Assembly (NCBI GenBank): GCA_905197665.1
Contig: CAJJZP010000019.1
Coordinates: forward strand, 1 to 45,614
Length of the DNA: 45,614 nt
From: an uncultured Collinsella sp.
Lineage (GTDB): Bacteria; Actinomycetota; Coriobacteriia; Coriobacteriales; Coriobacteriaceae
Direction: 5' to 3'
The translations under genes were made by a program, and so were the position numbers. The notes below the pieces were generated by a model. The model did not search any database. It saw nothing but the letters and a program-made list of their open reading frames with translations, and was not told where the DNA came from. Of the stretch, positions 32,567 through 41,751 are shown in pieces (position 1 is the first letter of the stretch; every line of letters starts with the position of its first letter).

Positions 32567-33326
32567 TCGCACCCTTCTTATCGCTGGTAACTGGAAGATG
32601 AACAACGACGTCGCCGAGGCCGCCAAGCTCGCCGACGAGCTGGCTCAGGCTCTGCCCGAGGTTCCGGCCGGCGTCGAGGTGCTCGTGTGCCCTCCGACCA
32701 TCGACATCACCACGGTTCATGACCGCATTCAGGCTGCCCCCATCGCCCTCGGTGCACAGAACGTGTACTGGGAGGCCAAGGGTGCCTTCACCGGTGAGTC
32801 CTCTTGCGACATGCTCAAGTCTGCTGGCTGCACCTACTGCATCATCGGTCACTCCGAGCGTCGCGACTACTTCCACGAGACCGACGAGGACCAGAACAAG
32901 AAGGCCAAGGCCCTCGTTGCCGCCGGTCTTGTTCCCGTCTTCTGCTGCGGCGAGTCCCTTGAGGTCCGCGAGGCTGGCACCTATGTCGAGCACGTCGTGA
33001 ACCAGGTCAAGGCTGGTCTCGAGGGTCTCGAGATCACTTGCCCCAAGCAGGTCGTTGTCGCCTACGAGCCCATCTGGGCTATCGGCACCGGCAAGACCGC
33101 TACCGCCGAGGACGCTCAGGAGGTCTGCGGCGCTATCCGTGAGACCCTCAAGGAGATGTTCGGCGAGGAGCTCGCCAACGGCATCCGCGTTCTCTACGGC
33201 GGTTCCGCGAAGCCCGGCAACATCGCCGAGCTCGTCGCCAAGCCCGACGTTGACGGCGCCCTCGTGGGCGGCGCTTCGCTCAAGGCTGCCGACTTCGCCT
33301 CTATGGTCGTTAAGGCAGGCGAGTAG
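32559..33326 (+). CDS. tpiA: Triose-phosphate isomerase
   Basis: A 255-aa TIM barrel interconverting dihydroxyacetone phosphate and glyceraldehyde 3-phosphate. All catalytic residues are visible: Lys13 (GNWKMN), His98 (IIGHSERR), Glu170 (AYEPIWAIGTG); loop YGGSAKPGN binds phosphate. The ATG lies inside the end of pgk (8-nt overlap), with GGAGTGGAGG as the ribosome binding site. gpmI starts 6 nt after the stop. Confidence 0.97.
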   Translation: MPNRTLLIAGNWKMNNDVAEAAKLADELAQALPEVPAGVEVLVCPPTIDITTVHDRIQAAPIALGAQNVYWEAKGAFTGESSCDMLKSAGCTYCIIGHSERRDYFHETDEDQNKKAKALVAAGLVPVFCCGESLEVREAGTYVEHVVNQVKAGLEGLEITCPKQVVVAYEPIWAIGTGKTATAEDAQEVCGAIRETLKEMFGEELANGIRVLYGGSAKPGNIAELVAKPDVDGALVGGASLKAADFASMVVKAGE

Positions 33327-33331
33327 GACAT

Positions 33332-34885
33332 ATGGCACAGCGTCATCTTCCTGCACTTCTGATCATCATGGACGGCTGTGGCCTGGCTCCGGCCGATGGC
33401 GAGAACGCCGTCGCCGCTGCCAAGACGCCCTTCCTTGATAGCCTGTACGCTCAGTATCCCCACACCACGCTCGGTGCTTCGGGCGAGGACGTGGGCCTTC
33501 CCGATGGTCAGATGGGCAACTCCGAGGTGGGTCACCTCAATATCGGTGCCGGTCGCATCGTCTTCCAGGAGCTTTCGCGCATCAACAACGCCATCAAGGA
33601 CGGCTCCATCGCCAAGAACGAGGTCTTCGTCAAGGCTATGGACGACGTCAAGGCTGACGGCAAGACCCTTCACCTCATGGGCCTTATGAGCCCTGGCGGT
33701 GTTCATTCTCATATGAACCACGTCGAGGCTCTGGTCAAGATGGCTGCCCAGCATGGCGTCAAGACCGTTCGCGTCCACGCCTTCATGGATGGCCGCGACG
33801 TTGACCCGCAGTCCGGTGCTGGCTACATGAGCGAGTTCTGCGCCTTCCTGGCTAAGATCTCCGAGGAGACCGGTTGCGACGCTCGCGTCGCCACCGTTTC
33901 GGGCCGCTATTGGGCCATGGACCGCGACAACCGTTGGGAGCGCATCCAGCGTGCCTACGACGTTATGGTCAACGCGTCCGATGCCGATACCGACCCCGTT
34001 GCCGGTATCAAGGCCTACTACGAGAAGGATCCGCGCGGCGACGAGTTCGTCGAGCCCTTCGCTGCCCACAACGAGGGCATCCACGAGGGCGATGCGGCCA
34101 TCTTCTTCAACTTCCGTCCCGACCGCGCTCGTCAGATGACCCGCGTGTTCACGGACAAGGAGTTCGACGGCTTTGAGCGCGAGCAGATTAAGCTCTCGCA
34201 CTTTGTGACGATGACCGAGTACGATCCGACGTTTGACGTCGAGGTCGCCTTCCCCAAGACGTTCCCCGAGAACGTCCTGGCCGACGTCATCGCAGCTAAC
34301 GGCCTGAAGCAGCTGCACACCGCCGAGACCGAGAAGTACGCTCATGTGACGTTCTTCCTCAACGGCGGCATCGAGGAGCCCAAGGAGGGCGAGGAGCGCG
34401 TGCTCGTCGCTTCCCCCAAGGTCGCTACCTACGATCTGCAGCCTGAGATGAGCGCTCCGGAGGTTACTGAGAAGCTTGTCGCCGCCATCAACGAGGATCG
34501 CGCTGATTTCTACATCGTGAACTTCGCGAACTGCGACATGGTTGGTCACACCGGTGTCTTCGACGCCGCCGTTAAGGCCGTCGAGGCTGTTGACGATGCC
34601 CTGTCCAAGGTTGTCCCGGCGATTCTCGCTAAGGGCGGCTTTGCGCTGATTACCGCCGACCACGGCAACGCCGATCACATGTTTGACGTTGCTTCCGACG
34701 GTTCCAAGCATCCGTTTACGGCTCACACCACCAACCGTGTGCCGTTTATCATCGTTGATGAGAAGGCACAGCTCACCGGTATCGAGGACGGTCGTCTTTC
34801 CGATATCGCTCCGACCATGCTCACCATGGCTGGCATTGAGCCTTCCGCCGAGATGACGGGTCGCGTGCTCGCCACCGAGGCCTAA
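33332..34885 (+). CDS. gpmI: 2,3-bisphosphoglycerate-independent phosphoglycerate mutase
   Basis: A 517-aa, metal-dependent mutase of the alkaline-phosphatase superfamily that interconverts 3- and 2-phosphoglycerate. Visible are IIMDGCGL (metal Asp), nucleophile Ser64 in MGNSEVGH, FMDGRDVDPQSG, FFNFRPDRARQMTR, NCDMVGHTG and TADHGNADHM. It is unrelated to the cofactor-dependent GpmA. It is the last glycolytic gene of the gap-pgk-tpiA-gpmI run and is followed by a strong terminator. Confidence 0.96.
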   Translation: MAQRHLPALLIIMDGCGLAPADGENAVAAAKTPFLDSLYAQYPHTTLGASGEDVGLPDGQMGNSEVGHLNIGAGRIVFQELSRINNAIKDGSIAKNEVFVKAMDDVKADGKTLHLMGLMSPGGVHSHMNHVEALVKMAAQHGVKTVRVHAFMDGRDVDPQSGAGYMSEFCAFLAKISEETGCDARVATVSGRYWAMDRDNRWERIQRAYDVMVNASDADTDPVAGIKAYYEKDPRGDEFVEPFAAHNEGIHEGDAAIFFNFRPDRARQMTRVFTDKEFDGFEREQIKLSHFVTMTEYDPTFDVEVAFPKTFPENVLADVIAANGLKQLHTAETEKYAHVTFFLNGGIEEPKEGEERVLVASPKVATYDLQPEMSAPEVTEKLVAAINEDRADFYIVNFANCDMVGHTGVFDAAVKAVEAVDDALSKVVPAILAKGGFALITADHGNADHMFDVASDGSKHPFTAHTTNRVPFIIVDEKAQLTGIEDGRLSDIAPTMLTMAGIEPSAEMTGRVLATEA

Positions 34886-34910
34886 TAGAAAACAACTATC
34901 GTTTTCTAGT

Positions 34911-34945
34911 AAGGGGGTTGTCCACAACCGGACGACCCCCTTTTT
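34911..34945 (+). terminator. Intrinsic terminator after gpmI
   Basis: A 12-bp stem (34911-34922 with 34931-34942, one G-U) has an 8-nt loop and is followed by a T run ending at 34945. Confidence 0.92.
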
Positions 34946-35049
34946 GGTATTTCTGCCATTTCTAACCCGTCCCTAAATGGCAGGTGGGGGAGTGTTGGGG
35001 GTTGTGGTACAGTACTGGAGTTTGAATTGTTCTATTAAGGAGCTTATCT

Positions 35050-35304
35050 ATGGGTCCGTTCCAGATTCTTCTGTTTGTCGTTTGGGCTGTCTCTGCCGTG
35101 GCGCTGACGATTCTCGTCCTGATGCACTCCGGTAAGGGTACCGGCGTTTCGGATATGATTGCCAGCTCGCTGTATAACTCCAGCTCTGCCACGGGCGTTA
35201 TGGAGCAGAACCTCGATCGCCTGACGGTAATTATGGCCGTCGTTTTTGCCGTGTGTGTCGTTCTGTGCATGTTCTTCTTCCCGCAGGGCATCGTCGGCTA
35301 CTAA
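35050..35304 (+). CDS. secG: Preprotein translocase subunit SecG
   Basis: An 84-aa membrane protein with two hydrophobic segments (about 5-24 and 58-77) separated by the SecG loop GKGTGVSDMIASSLYNSSSATGVMEQ, fitting the conserved glycine/serine-rich cytoplasmic loop of the family. SecG assists SecYE in protein export. ATG 35050 has AAGGAG upstream. It is monocistronic here, between two strong terminators, yet keeps the common position downstream of gap-pgk-tpiA. Confidence 0.93.
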   Translation: MGPFQILLFVVWAVSAVALTILVLMHSGKGTGVSDMIASSLYNSSSATGVMEQNLDRLTVIMAVVFAVCVVLCMFFFPQGIVGY

Positions 35305-35326
35305 GCATCGGCGTATATACGTTTAT

Positions 35327-35356
35327 AAAGGGTCCCGCATGTGCGGGGCCCTTTTT
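35327..35356 (+). terminator. Intrinsic terminator after secG
   Basis: A 12-bp stem (35327-35338 with 35343-35354, one T-G) has a 4-nt loop, and the T run continues to 35356. Confidence 0.92.
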
Positions 35357-35594
35357 GTTTACAGACTTGTAATAGAGTCAAAATTTCCCCACATACTTCG
35401 CCTAACTAAAGAAATTCTCGACCGTTAACCGGAATCAGCGCCAAATTGTGCATAAAATGCGCTACTGTATTGCAAAACGTTGGCCCGCATTGCATAACCA
35501 GCCATAACGGCGGACCGCGTTTGAATGGTTCGATTGGGCTGTCTCGACGTTGCCCGATCGAATTCACTTTGTCCTATCTCATAAGGAGGATGGC
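35357..35594 (+). promoter_or_regulatory. Upstream region of the opp operon
   Basis: This AT-rich, 238-nt stretch holds no gene. TAAAAT (35453-35458) is a good -10 but has no clear -35, and TTGTGC (35446-35451) with TATTGC (35468-35473) is a second weak pair at 16-nt spacing. A short palindrome GCAT-AAA-ATGC lies at 35450-35460 and AAAACGTT at 35474-35481. The oppA ribosome binding site AAGGAGG is at 35583-35589. Confidence 0.4.
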
Positions 35595-37271
35595 ATGGCT
35601 GATTCTATGTTCCACCAGCCCGTTATGGGTCGTCGCGCCTTTGTTGGCGGCACCCTCGCTGCGAGCTCCATGGCTTTTCTTGCCGCGTGCGGCAAGAAGG
35701 GCGGCGACGCTTCCGGATCTGACTCCGGTTCGACGCTGAACTTCTACATCAACAACCCGGTCTGCATCGACCCCTACAACGTCCAGGAGGATCAGGGCAC
35801 TCAGGTCGAGTACCAGCTCTTCGACGCTCTGACGGAGTACGACCCCGAGAAGGGCGAGATCGTTCCGCTGGCTTGCGAGTCCTTTGAGGCTAACGACGAC
35901 GCCACCGAGTTCACCTTCAAGATCAAGAAGGCTAAGTTCCACAACGGTGACGACGTTACCTCCAAGTCCTTCAAGCTCGGTTGGGAGCGTCTAGTCAACA
36001 CCAAGTCGGCCATCGCCACCGAGTATGGTCCTTCCGAGGTTTCCTATCACCTCTCCATGGTCGAGGGCTATGACGATCTGCTTGCCGGCAACGCTACCGA
36101 GCTCAGCGGTGTTACTTGCCCCGACGATGAGACCCTCGTCGTCAAGCTGTCTTCCGCTTACGCCGACTTCCCCTTCGTCGCCTCTCACCCGGCTCTGTCC
36201 CCGGTTCCCGAGTGCGCCGAGTCCGATGTCAAGAGCTTCTACCTTGCCCCGGTCGGTAACGGCCCGTTTATGATGGACGGTAAGTGGGAGGATGGCCAGG
36301 AGATCAACCTCAAGAAGTTCGATGATTACTATGGCGACAAGGCCAAGATCGACGCCATCCACTTCCAGGTCATCAAGGACATGGAGACCGCTTACAAGGA
36401 GTTCCAGGCCGGTAACCTCGATGTCTGCGACGTTCCCGTTGCTCAGATCGACGCTGCCAAGAAGGACCGTGGCGAGTCCAAGGACGGCTACACCATGGGT
36501 GACGGCGAGCATATGCTGCTCGGTGCCGAGCCTTCCACGTACTATCTGACCTGCAACACCACGGCCGAGCCGTTCAATAACGCCGACCTGCGCAGGGGCA
36601 TCTCCCTGGCTATCAACCGTGAGGCCATCTGCAAGACCATCTTCAAGGGTACCCGTACCCCCGCCGACGGTATTGTTCCTCCGGGAATCGCCGGCTACAA
36701 GGAGGGCGCATGGGAGTTCTGCGCCTATGACGTCGACAAGGCTAACGAGTACCTCGACAAGGTTGCTCCTGCCGGTGCCAACGGCGACCGTGGCATTAGC
36801 GTGACCCTTTCCTACAACCAGGACGGTGGCCACAAGGAGATCATGGAGTCCATCATCGGCGACCTCGCCAAGGTGGGCGTCACCGCCGTCTCCGATACTC
36901 CCGAGTGGTCTGCCCTGCTCGAGCAGTATCAGAACTTTAACTATCAGTTCGGCCGTCTGGGCTGGATCGCCGATTACCCGATCATGGACAACTTCCTGTA
37001 CCCGCTATTCCACTCCGACTCCCTCGGTGGCGACAACCGCTCTGGTTACAACAACCCCGAGTTCGACGCCAAGGTCGACGAGGCCCGCACCACGGTTGAC
37101 GACGACGAGCGCATCGCCAAGATGCGGGAGGCCGACGCCATGGTCGCTGCTGACTGCCCGGTTATCCCGGTGATGTTCTACACGCACACCATCGCTGGCT
37201 CCGACCGTGTCAAGCACCTCTATGTCGATCCGCAGAAGCACGCCGATCTGGGTACCGCTGAGCTCGCTTAA
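35595..37271 (+). CDS. oppA: Oligopeptide ABC transporter substrate-binding lipoprotein
   Basis: A 558-aa SBP_bac_5 lipoprotein. The N-terminus has a twin-arginine-like GRRAFVGGT (Arg13-Arg14) running into lipobox LAAC (Cys32) and a Gly/Ser/Asp-rich linker. The mature protein has family features such as AFKLGWERLV-like SFKLGWERLVNTKS and LRRGISLAINREAI. It captures oligopeptides outside the membrane and delivers them to OppBC. ATG 35595 has AAGGAGG 6 nt upstream. It heads a five-gene opp operon and is followed by an intercistronic hairpin. It is not closely similar to the lipoprotein at 17628, so the two systems differ in substrate. Confidence 0.88.
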   Translation: MADSMFHQPVMGRRAFVGGTLAASSMAFLAACGKKGGDASGSDSGSTLNFYINNPVCIDPYNVQEDQGTQVEYQLFDALTEYDPEKGEIVPLACESFEANDDATEFTFKIKKAKFHNGDDVTSKSFKLGWERLVNTKSAIATEYGPSEVSYHLSMVEGYDDLLAGNATELSGVTCPDDETLVVKLSSAYADFPFVASHPALSPVPECAESDVKSFYLAPVGNGPFMMDGKWEDGQEINLKKFDDYYGDKAKIDAIHFQVIKDMETAYKEFQAGNLDVCDVPVAQIDAAKKDRGESKDGYTMGDGEHMLLGAEPSTYYLTCNTTAEPFNNADLRRGISLAINREAICKTIFKGTRTPADGIVPPGIAGYKEGAWEFCAYDVDKANEYLDKVAPAGANGDRGISVTLSYNQDGGHKEIMESIIGDLAKVGVTAVSDTPEWSALLEQYQNFNYQFGRLGWIADYPIMDNFLYPLFHSDSLGGDNRSGYNNPEFDAKVDEARTTVDDDERIAKMREADAMVAADCPVIPVMFYTHTIAGSDRVKHLYVDPQKHADLGTAELA

Positions 37272-37367
37272 GAGTTTGCAGCTTCCGTGAGGGTCAAGTA
37301 TTTACGTAGACCTCATGGGAAACATACAGTTCCCCCTAACCTGGGGTAAACTGGCTGATGGTAATTT

Positions 37368-37397
37368 TGGGATGCCGGTCTGGCGATCGGCATCCCA
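37368..37397 (+). terminator. 10-bp hairpin between oppA and oppB
   Basis: TGGGATGCCG (37368-37377) and CGGCATCCCA (37388-37397) pair around a 10-nt loop, followed by TTTAGG. As after the other binding-protein gene, it probably protects the oppA message 3' end or terminates part of the transcripts. Confidence 0.65.
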
Positions 37398-37427
37398 TTT
37401 AGGTTAATCCCTAGATAGGGGAGTGGT

Positions 37428-38465
37428 ATGGGTAAGTACATCGTTAAACGTGTGCTTCAGTTCATCCCGGTATTTTTGGGCGTTACGCTGATTCTGTTCG
37501 CCCTCCAGAATATCGTGCCGGGAGACCCGATCAAGCTGATCGGTGGAGACAAGGCTCTGTCCCCCGAGGTGGAGCTTCAACTTCGCGTGCGCTATCACCT
37601 GGTCCAGTCGGACGAGGGCGGCAACGCGATCCTTGACGAGAACGGCGATCCCGTTCAAACGTCGCTCGTGGACCGTTATTTGTATTACATGAACGGTCTG
37701 CTTCATGGCGATCTGGGCAATTCGTACCAGCGCAAGCTGCCGGTTACGGAAATCTTTGCCCAAAAGTATCCGTATACGGTCAAACTTGCCGCGTGCGCCA
37801 TCGTGCTCGAGGCAATCATGGGTATCGGTGCGGGTATTATTTCGGCGGTCAAGCGTTATTCCTTCTGGGATATTTTGGTAACGCTGACCACGTCGATCCT
37901 CGTTGCCGTCCCTGCTTTCTGGCTCGGTATGCTGCTGCAGCTGTTCTTCGGCGTCATCCTTAAGGATCTCACCGGCGGCGCATTCTCCATGCCGATCTCG
38001 GGTGCCGGCGGTGCCAGCTCCCAGTATCAGGATTGGATGCACTACGTGCTTCCGACCATCACGCTGGCTTCGGTTTCGACCGCCTATGCTGCCCGCATCA
38101 TGCGTTCGCAGCTGCTCGACGTCATGAACCAGGATTACATCCGCACGGCAAAGGCCAAGGGTCTCTCCAATCGCGCGATCATCGTCAAGCATGCGCTTAA
38201 GAATGCACTCATCCCCGTCGTTACCTATATTGGTGTCGACTTCGGAGGCATGCTTTCGGGCGCCATCCTGACCGAGACGGTCTTTAACTGGCCCGGCATC
38301 GGCTTCGAGGTCTACCGCGCCATTAGCATGCGCGACTGGCCCATCGTTATGGGCGGCGTTACGCTCATCGTTGTCGTCGTTATGGTGATTAACCTGCTCG
38401 TCGACATTAGCTATGCATTCCTCGACCCGCGCATCCGCCTTGGCGGTCCGTCGGATAAGGCCTAA
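37428..38465 (+). CDS. oppB: Oligopeptide ABC transporter permease
   Basis: A 345-aa inner-membrane permease with about six membrane segments, beginning MGKYIVKRVLQFIPVFLGVTL as typical for OppB/DppB. The EAA loop reads DYIRTAKAKGLSNRAIIVKHALKNAL, and the conserved FNWPGIGFEVYRAI follows. Between segments one and two is the usual large external loop. GGGGAG precedes ATG 37428, and oppC follows after 14 nt. Confidence 0.92.
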   Translation: MGKYIVKRVLQFIPVFLGVTLILFALQNIVPGDPIKLIGGDKALSPEVELQLRVRYHLVQSDEGGNAILDENGDPVQTSLVDRYLYYMNGLLHGDLGNSYQRKLPVTEIFAQKYPYTVKLAACAIVLEAIMGIGAGIISAVKRYSFWDILVTLTTSILVAVPAFWLGMLLQLFFGVILKDLTGGAFSMPISGAGGASSQYQDWMHYVLPTITLASVSTAYAARIMRSQLLDVMNQDYIRTAKAKGLSNRAIIVKHALKNALIPVVTYIGVDFGGMLSGAILTETVFNWPGIGFEVYRAISMRDWPIVMGGVTLIVVVVMVINLLVDISYAFLDPRIRLGGPSDKA

Positions 38466-38479
38466 GGGAGGTACGTCTC

Positions 38480-39415
38480 ATGCAGGAAACTGATTCTCAG
38501 TCTCAGGAGCAGGCTACCGCCACCAAGGCCGCATCTGCTCCCGCCAAGTCCCGCACGCTGTGGGGCGACGCTTTTAAGCGTCTTCGTAAGAACAAGCTCG
38601 CCGTTATCGGTGTCTGCTGGATCATCATCGTCGTTTTGGTTGCCCTGACCGCAGATCTGTGGGCTCAGCCCTGGCTCGGTTCGCCTACGGCTTCCGACTC
38701 GACTACCATGGCCGAGACGTCGCTGCTGGCTCCGTGTGCCGAGCACCCGTTTGGCACCGACTCTCTTGGTCGTGACATTCTCGTCCGTGTTATCTACGGT
38801 GCACGCGTTTCGCTTTCCGTCGGTATTATGGCCACTGCCATCTCTACGGTGATCGGTCTGGTCATGGGCGCCCTGGCCGGTTTCTATGGTGGCATCTGGG
38901 ATACGATCATCATGCGCTGTGCGGACATCTTCCTTGCGTTCCCGTACGTGCTGTTCGTTGTTGCCATGATTGCCGTTATCGGCCGTGGCCTTCAGAACGT
39001 TTTTATCGCCATCGGTATTCTCGGCTGGCCTTCGATTGCGCGTGTTTTTCGATCAGCGATCCTGACGGTCAAAGAGAATGACTATGTTGACGCCGCTCGC
39101 GCCATGGGTGCATCCGATGCTCGTATCGTCATGCGCCATATTTTCCCGAACTCCGTTGCTTCCATCGTGGTCTACGCGACCATGAATATTGGTGGCGCTA
39201 TTCTGACCGAGTCCGCTTTGTCCTTCCTCGGCATGGGCGTTATCCCGCCTACGCCTTCGTGGGGCTCCATGATTCAGGACGGTCAGCAGTATCTTCTGAC
39301 TGCTCCCTGGATGATGATCATGCCCGGTCTGGCAATTCTTTCGACGGTGCTCGCCTTCACCCTGCTTGGTGACGGTCTGCGCGACGCCCTCGACGTCAAG
39401 ATGAAGGACGCATAA
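38480..39415 (+). CDS. oppC: Oligopeptide ABC transporter permease
   Basis: A 311-aa permease with a charged, Gln/Ala-rich cytoplasmic N-terminus (1-35), an OppC_N domain and the core motif HPFGTDSLGRDILVRVIYGARVSL. The EAA loop reads DYVDAARAMGASDARIVMRHIFPN, with ESALSFLGMG after it. It pairs with OppB to form the channel. GGGAGG lies upstream of ATG 38480, and the oppD ATG follows its stop after 2 nt. Confidence 0.92.
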   Translation: MQETDSQSQEQATATKAASAPAKSRTLWGDAFKRLRKNKLAVIGVCWIIIVVLVALTADLWAQPWLGSPTASDSTTMAETSLLAPCAEHPFGTDSLGRDILVRVIYGARVSLSVGIMATAISTVIGLVMGALAGFYGGIWDTIIMRCADIFLAFPYVLFVVAMIAVIGRGLQNVFIAIGILGWPSIARVFRSAILTVKENDYVDAARAMGASDARIVMRHIFPNSVASIVVYATMNIGGAILTESALSFLGMGVIPPTPSWGSMIQDGQQYLLTAPWMMIMPGLAILSTVLAFTLLGDGLRDALDVKMKDA

Positions 39416-39417
39416 GG

Positions 39418-40509
39418 ATGAAGAAGAACAAGAACTATGTGGACCTGAAGGACCAGCCGGTTCCCGAGGGCCAGCATCTGCTCGAGGTCGATGACCTTAA
39501 GATGTATTTCCACACCGAGGATGGCGTCGTTCGCGCCGTCGATGGCGTGTCCTACACGCTCGATCGCGGTGAGACCCTGGGTGTCGTCGGTGAGTCCGGC
39601 TCTGGTAAGTCCGTGACCGCCATGACCATCATGGGCCTCATCTCGATGCCTCCGGGAAAGATTGAGGGCGGCGACGTTCGCTACCGCGGTCGTTCGATCC
39701 TCGAGATGACCGAGGAAGAAATGCAGCATATTCGCGGCAACGATATCGCGATGATCTTCCAGGATCCTATGACCTCCCTGAACCCGGTCTATAAGATCGG
39801 CAAGCAGGTGGGCGAGGGACTTCGTCTGCACCGTGGCTACTCCAAGCAGGAGGCGCTCAAGCGCGCCACCGAGCTTTTGGACCTCGTTGGCATTCCCGAG
39901 CCCGAGAAGCGCGTCAACGAGTATCCGCACCAGTTCTCTGGTGGCATGCGTCAGCGCGTCATGATTGCCATGGCGCTTGCCTGCGATCCCGATATCCTGA
40001 TTGCCGATGAGCCCACGACTGCTCTGGACGTTACCATCCAGGCTCAGATTATTGAGCTTATGCAGGAAATGCAGGAGAAGAACGGCAACGCCATTATCAT
40101 GATCACCCACGACCTTGGCGTTGTCGCCGATATGGCCGATAAGATCATGGTTATGTACGCCGGCCGTCCCGTCGAGTTCGGTACTGCCGAAGAGATCTTC
40201 TACGAGAGCCGTCATCCCTACACCTGGGGCCTTATCCGCTCCATCCCGGAGCAGGCTATCGATGAGAAGAAGCCGCTGACGCCGATTCACGGCAACCCGC
40301 CCTCGCTCATGAACCTGCCCGAGGGTTGCGTGTTCTCGCCTCGTTGCCCCTATGCGACGGACAAGTGCCGCAAGCAGCGCCCCGAGCGCGTTGTCACCGA
40401 GTCTGGCCACTATTCTGCGTGCCATTACTCTGGCGACCCCGAGTTCCTCAAGAACGCTCCTGAGACGTCCCGTACGCGCAAGGATTCCAAGAAGGGAGGA
40501 GAGGCGTAA
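39418..40509 (+). CDS. oppD: Oligopeptide ABC transporter ATPase
   Basis: A 363-aa ATPase with Walker A GESGSGKS, FQDPMTSLNP, signature FSGGMRQRVMIA, Walker B ILIADEPTTALD and H-loop MITHD. The C-terminal oligo_HPY domain retains all family cysteines (GCVFSPRCPYATDKC and SACHY, about 302-340), which in mycobacterial OppD bind a [4Fe-4S] cluster. This contrasts with the Cys-less motif of the fused ATPase at 20359. Its stop overlaps the oppF start (TAATG). Confidence 0.93.
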   Translation: MKKNKNYVDLKDQPVPEGQHLLEVDDLKMYFHTEDGVVRAVDGVSYTLDRGETLGVVGESGSGKSVTAMTIMGLISMPPGKIEGGDVRYRGRSILEMTEEEMQHIRGNDIAMIFQDPMTSLNPVYKIGKQVGEGLRLHRGYSKQEALKRATELLDLVGIPEPEKRVNEYPHQFSGGMRQRVMIAMALACDPDILIADEPTTALDVTIQAQIIELMQEMQEKNGNAIIMITHDLGVVADMADKIMVMYAGRPVEFGTAEEIFYESRHPYTWGLIRSIPEQAIDEKKPLTPIHGNPPSLMNLPEGCVFSPRCPYATDKCRKQRPERVVTESGHYSACHYSGDPEFLKNAPETSRTRKDSKKGGEA

Positions 40510-41537
40510 TGGCAGACAATAACGAGCGCACTCCGCTGCTGAAGGTCGAGCACCTCTCTAAGGAGTTTCCCGCTGAGTCCGGCATGTTCGCCAAGCGTTT
40601 TTCCAAGCGTGTCGTCTCTGCTGTAAACGACATCTCGTTTGAGATTTATCCTGGCGAGACCTTTGGTCTGGTTGGCGAGTCTGGTTGCGGTAAGTCCACC
40701 ACGGGCCGCACGATTATGCGCCTGACCCAGCCGACTGCCGGCAAGGTGTTCTTCCAGGGCAAAGATGTTGCCGAGATGAGCAAGCATGAGATCAAGGACA
40801 TGCGTCGCGAGATGCAGTTCATCTTCCAGGACCCCTATGCTTCGCTGAACCCCCGTATGACCATCGGCGAGATCGTCTCCGAGCCCATGACTATTCACGG
40901 CGTGGGCACCAAGGAGGAGCGTATCGAGCGTGTTCGCGAGCTTCTCGACGTCGTTGGATTGAACCCCGAGCACATCAACCGCTATCCGCACGAGTTCTCG
41001 GGCGGTCAGCGTCAGCGTGTCGGCATCGCCCGCGCCTTCGCTTTGAAGCCCAAGCTGATCATCTGCGACGAGCCCGTTTCCGCTCTGGATGTTTCCATTC
41101 AGGCCCAGGTTCTGAACCTGCTCAAGGAACTTCAGGACAAGTTTGGTACGGCGTATCTGTTTATCGCCCACGACCTGTCCGTCGTGCAGCACATCTCCGA
41201 TCGCGTTGCCGTTATGTATCTGGGCAAGATGGTCGAGGTTTCGGACTGGAAGACGCTCTATAGCGAGCCTCACCATCCGTACACACAGTCGCTGCTGTCT
41301 GCTGTGCCGGTGCCCGATCCGGATATCCAGAAGACCCGCAAGCGTATCATCCTCGCCGGTGATCCGCCGTCGCCGCTGGATCCGCCGACCGGCTGCCGTT
41401 TCCACACGCGCTGCCCGATCGCGCAGGGCATCTGCTCAGAGAAGCTTCCTGAGTTTAAGGAAGTTGCCCCGGGCCACTGCTGCGCGTGCCACTTCGCCGA
41501 GCCGTTCCCGATCAAGGAATCGCACATCGACCTGTAG
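40509..41537 (+). CDS. oppF: Oligopeptide ABC transporter ATPase
   Basis: A 342-aa ATPase with Walker A GESGCGKST, FQDPYASLNPRM, signature FSGGQRQRVGIARAF, Walker B LIICDEPVSALD and H-loop FIAHD. The C-terminal oligo_HPY motif with cysteines (GCRFHTRCPIAQGIC, CCACHF) is complete. It forms the NBD pair with OppD. The ATG overlaps the oppD TAA, with GGGAGGAGAGG as the ribosome binding site. The operon ends 17 nt before a very large palindromic element. Confidence 0.93.
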   Translation: MADNNERTPLLKVEHLSKEFPAESGMFAKRFSKRVVSAVNDISFEIYPGETFGLVGESGCGKSTTGRTIMRLTQPTAGKVFFQGKDVAEMSKHEIKDMRREMQFIFQDPYASLNPRMTIGEIVSEPMTIHGVGTKEERIERVRELLDVVGLNPEHINRYPHEFSGGQRQRVGIARAFALKPKLIICDEPVSALDVSIQAQVLNLLKELQDKFGTAYLFIAHDLSVVQHISDRVAVMYLGKMVEVSDWKTLYSEPHHPYTQSLLSAVPVPDPDIQKTRKRIILAGDPPSPLDPPTGCRFHTRCPIAQGICSEKLPEFKEVAPGHCCACHFAEPFPIKESHIDL

Positions 41538-41553
41538 TCGGTTGTTCTCGTCC

Positions 41554-41685
41554 GGGCCCGTGCTGGACTTAGTTTTCAGAACGTCCTCGACCATGGAAAC
41601 CCCCTTATCCTGCTCCTTCGGAGCTGTGGATAAGGGGGTTTCCTGGTCTGCGGAATGTTCTGAAAACTAAGTCCAGCACGGGCCC
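41554..41685. repeat. 132-nt nested palindrome after oppF
   Basis: The outer arms (41554-41582 and 41657-41685) are perfect 29-bp inverted repeats beginning GGGCCC. Inside are a 5-bp stem (41589-41593 with 41644-41648), a perfect 16-bp stem (41595-41610 with 41628-41643) and a 5-bp tip (41612-41616 with 41620-41624). No U-run follows, so it is not an ordinary terminator. No target-site duplication is obvious. It looks like a MITE/REP-type intergenic repeat or a processed RNA. Confidence 0.88.
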
Positions 41686-41751
41686 TACGTTGCCGTTGCA
41701 GAGGGGAGCGCGATTCCTTGATCGCTCACTTAATCTAATTAGAAATTGAGC

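Noticed and set aside
35474..35481. AAAACGTT upstream of oppA as a third member of the operator family
   Set aside because: Only AACGTT is palindromic there and the same 8-mer occurs inside uvrA and oppC, so chance is a sufficient explanation. It is kept only as a weak note.
41554..41685. Simple intrinsic terminator for the opp operon
   Set aside because: The stems are far longer than needed and no U-run follows on either strand, although the hairpin could still affect the oppF mRNA 3' end.
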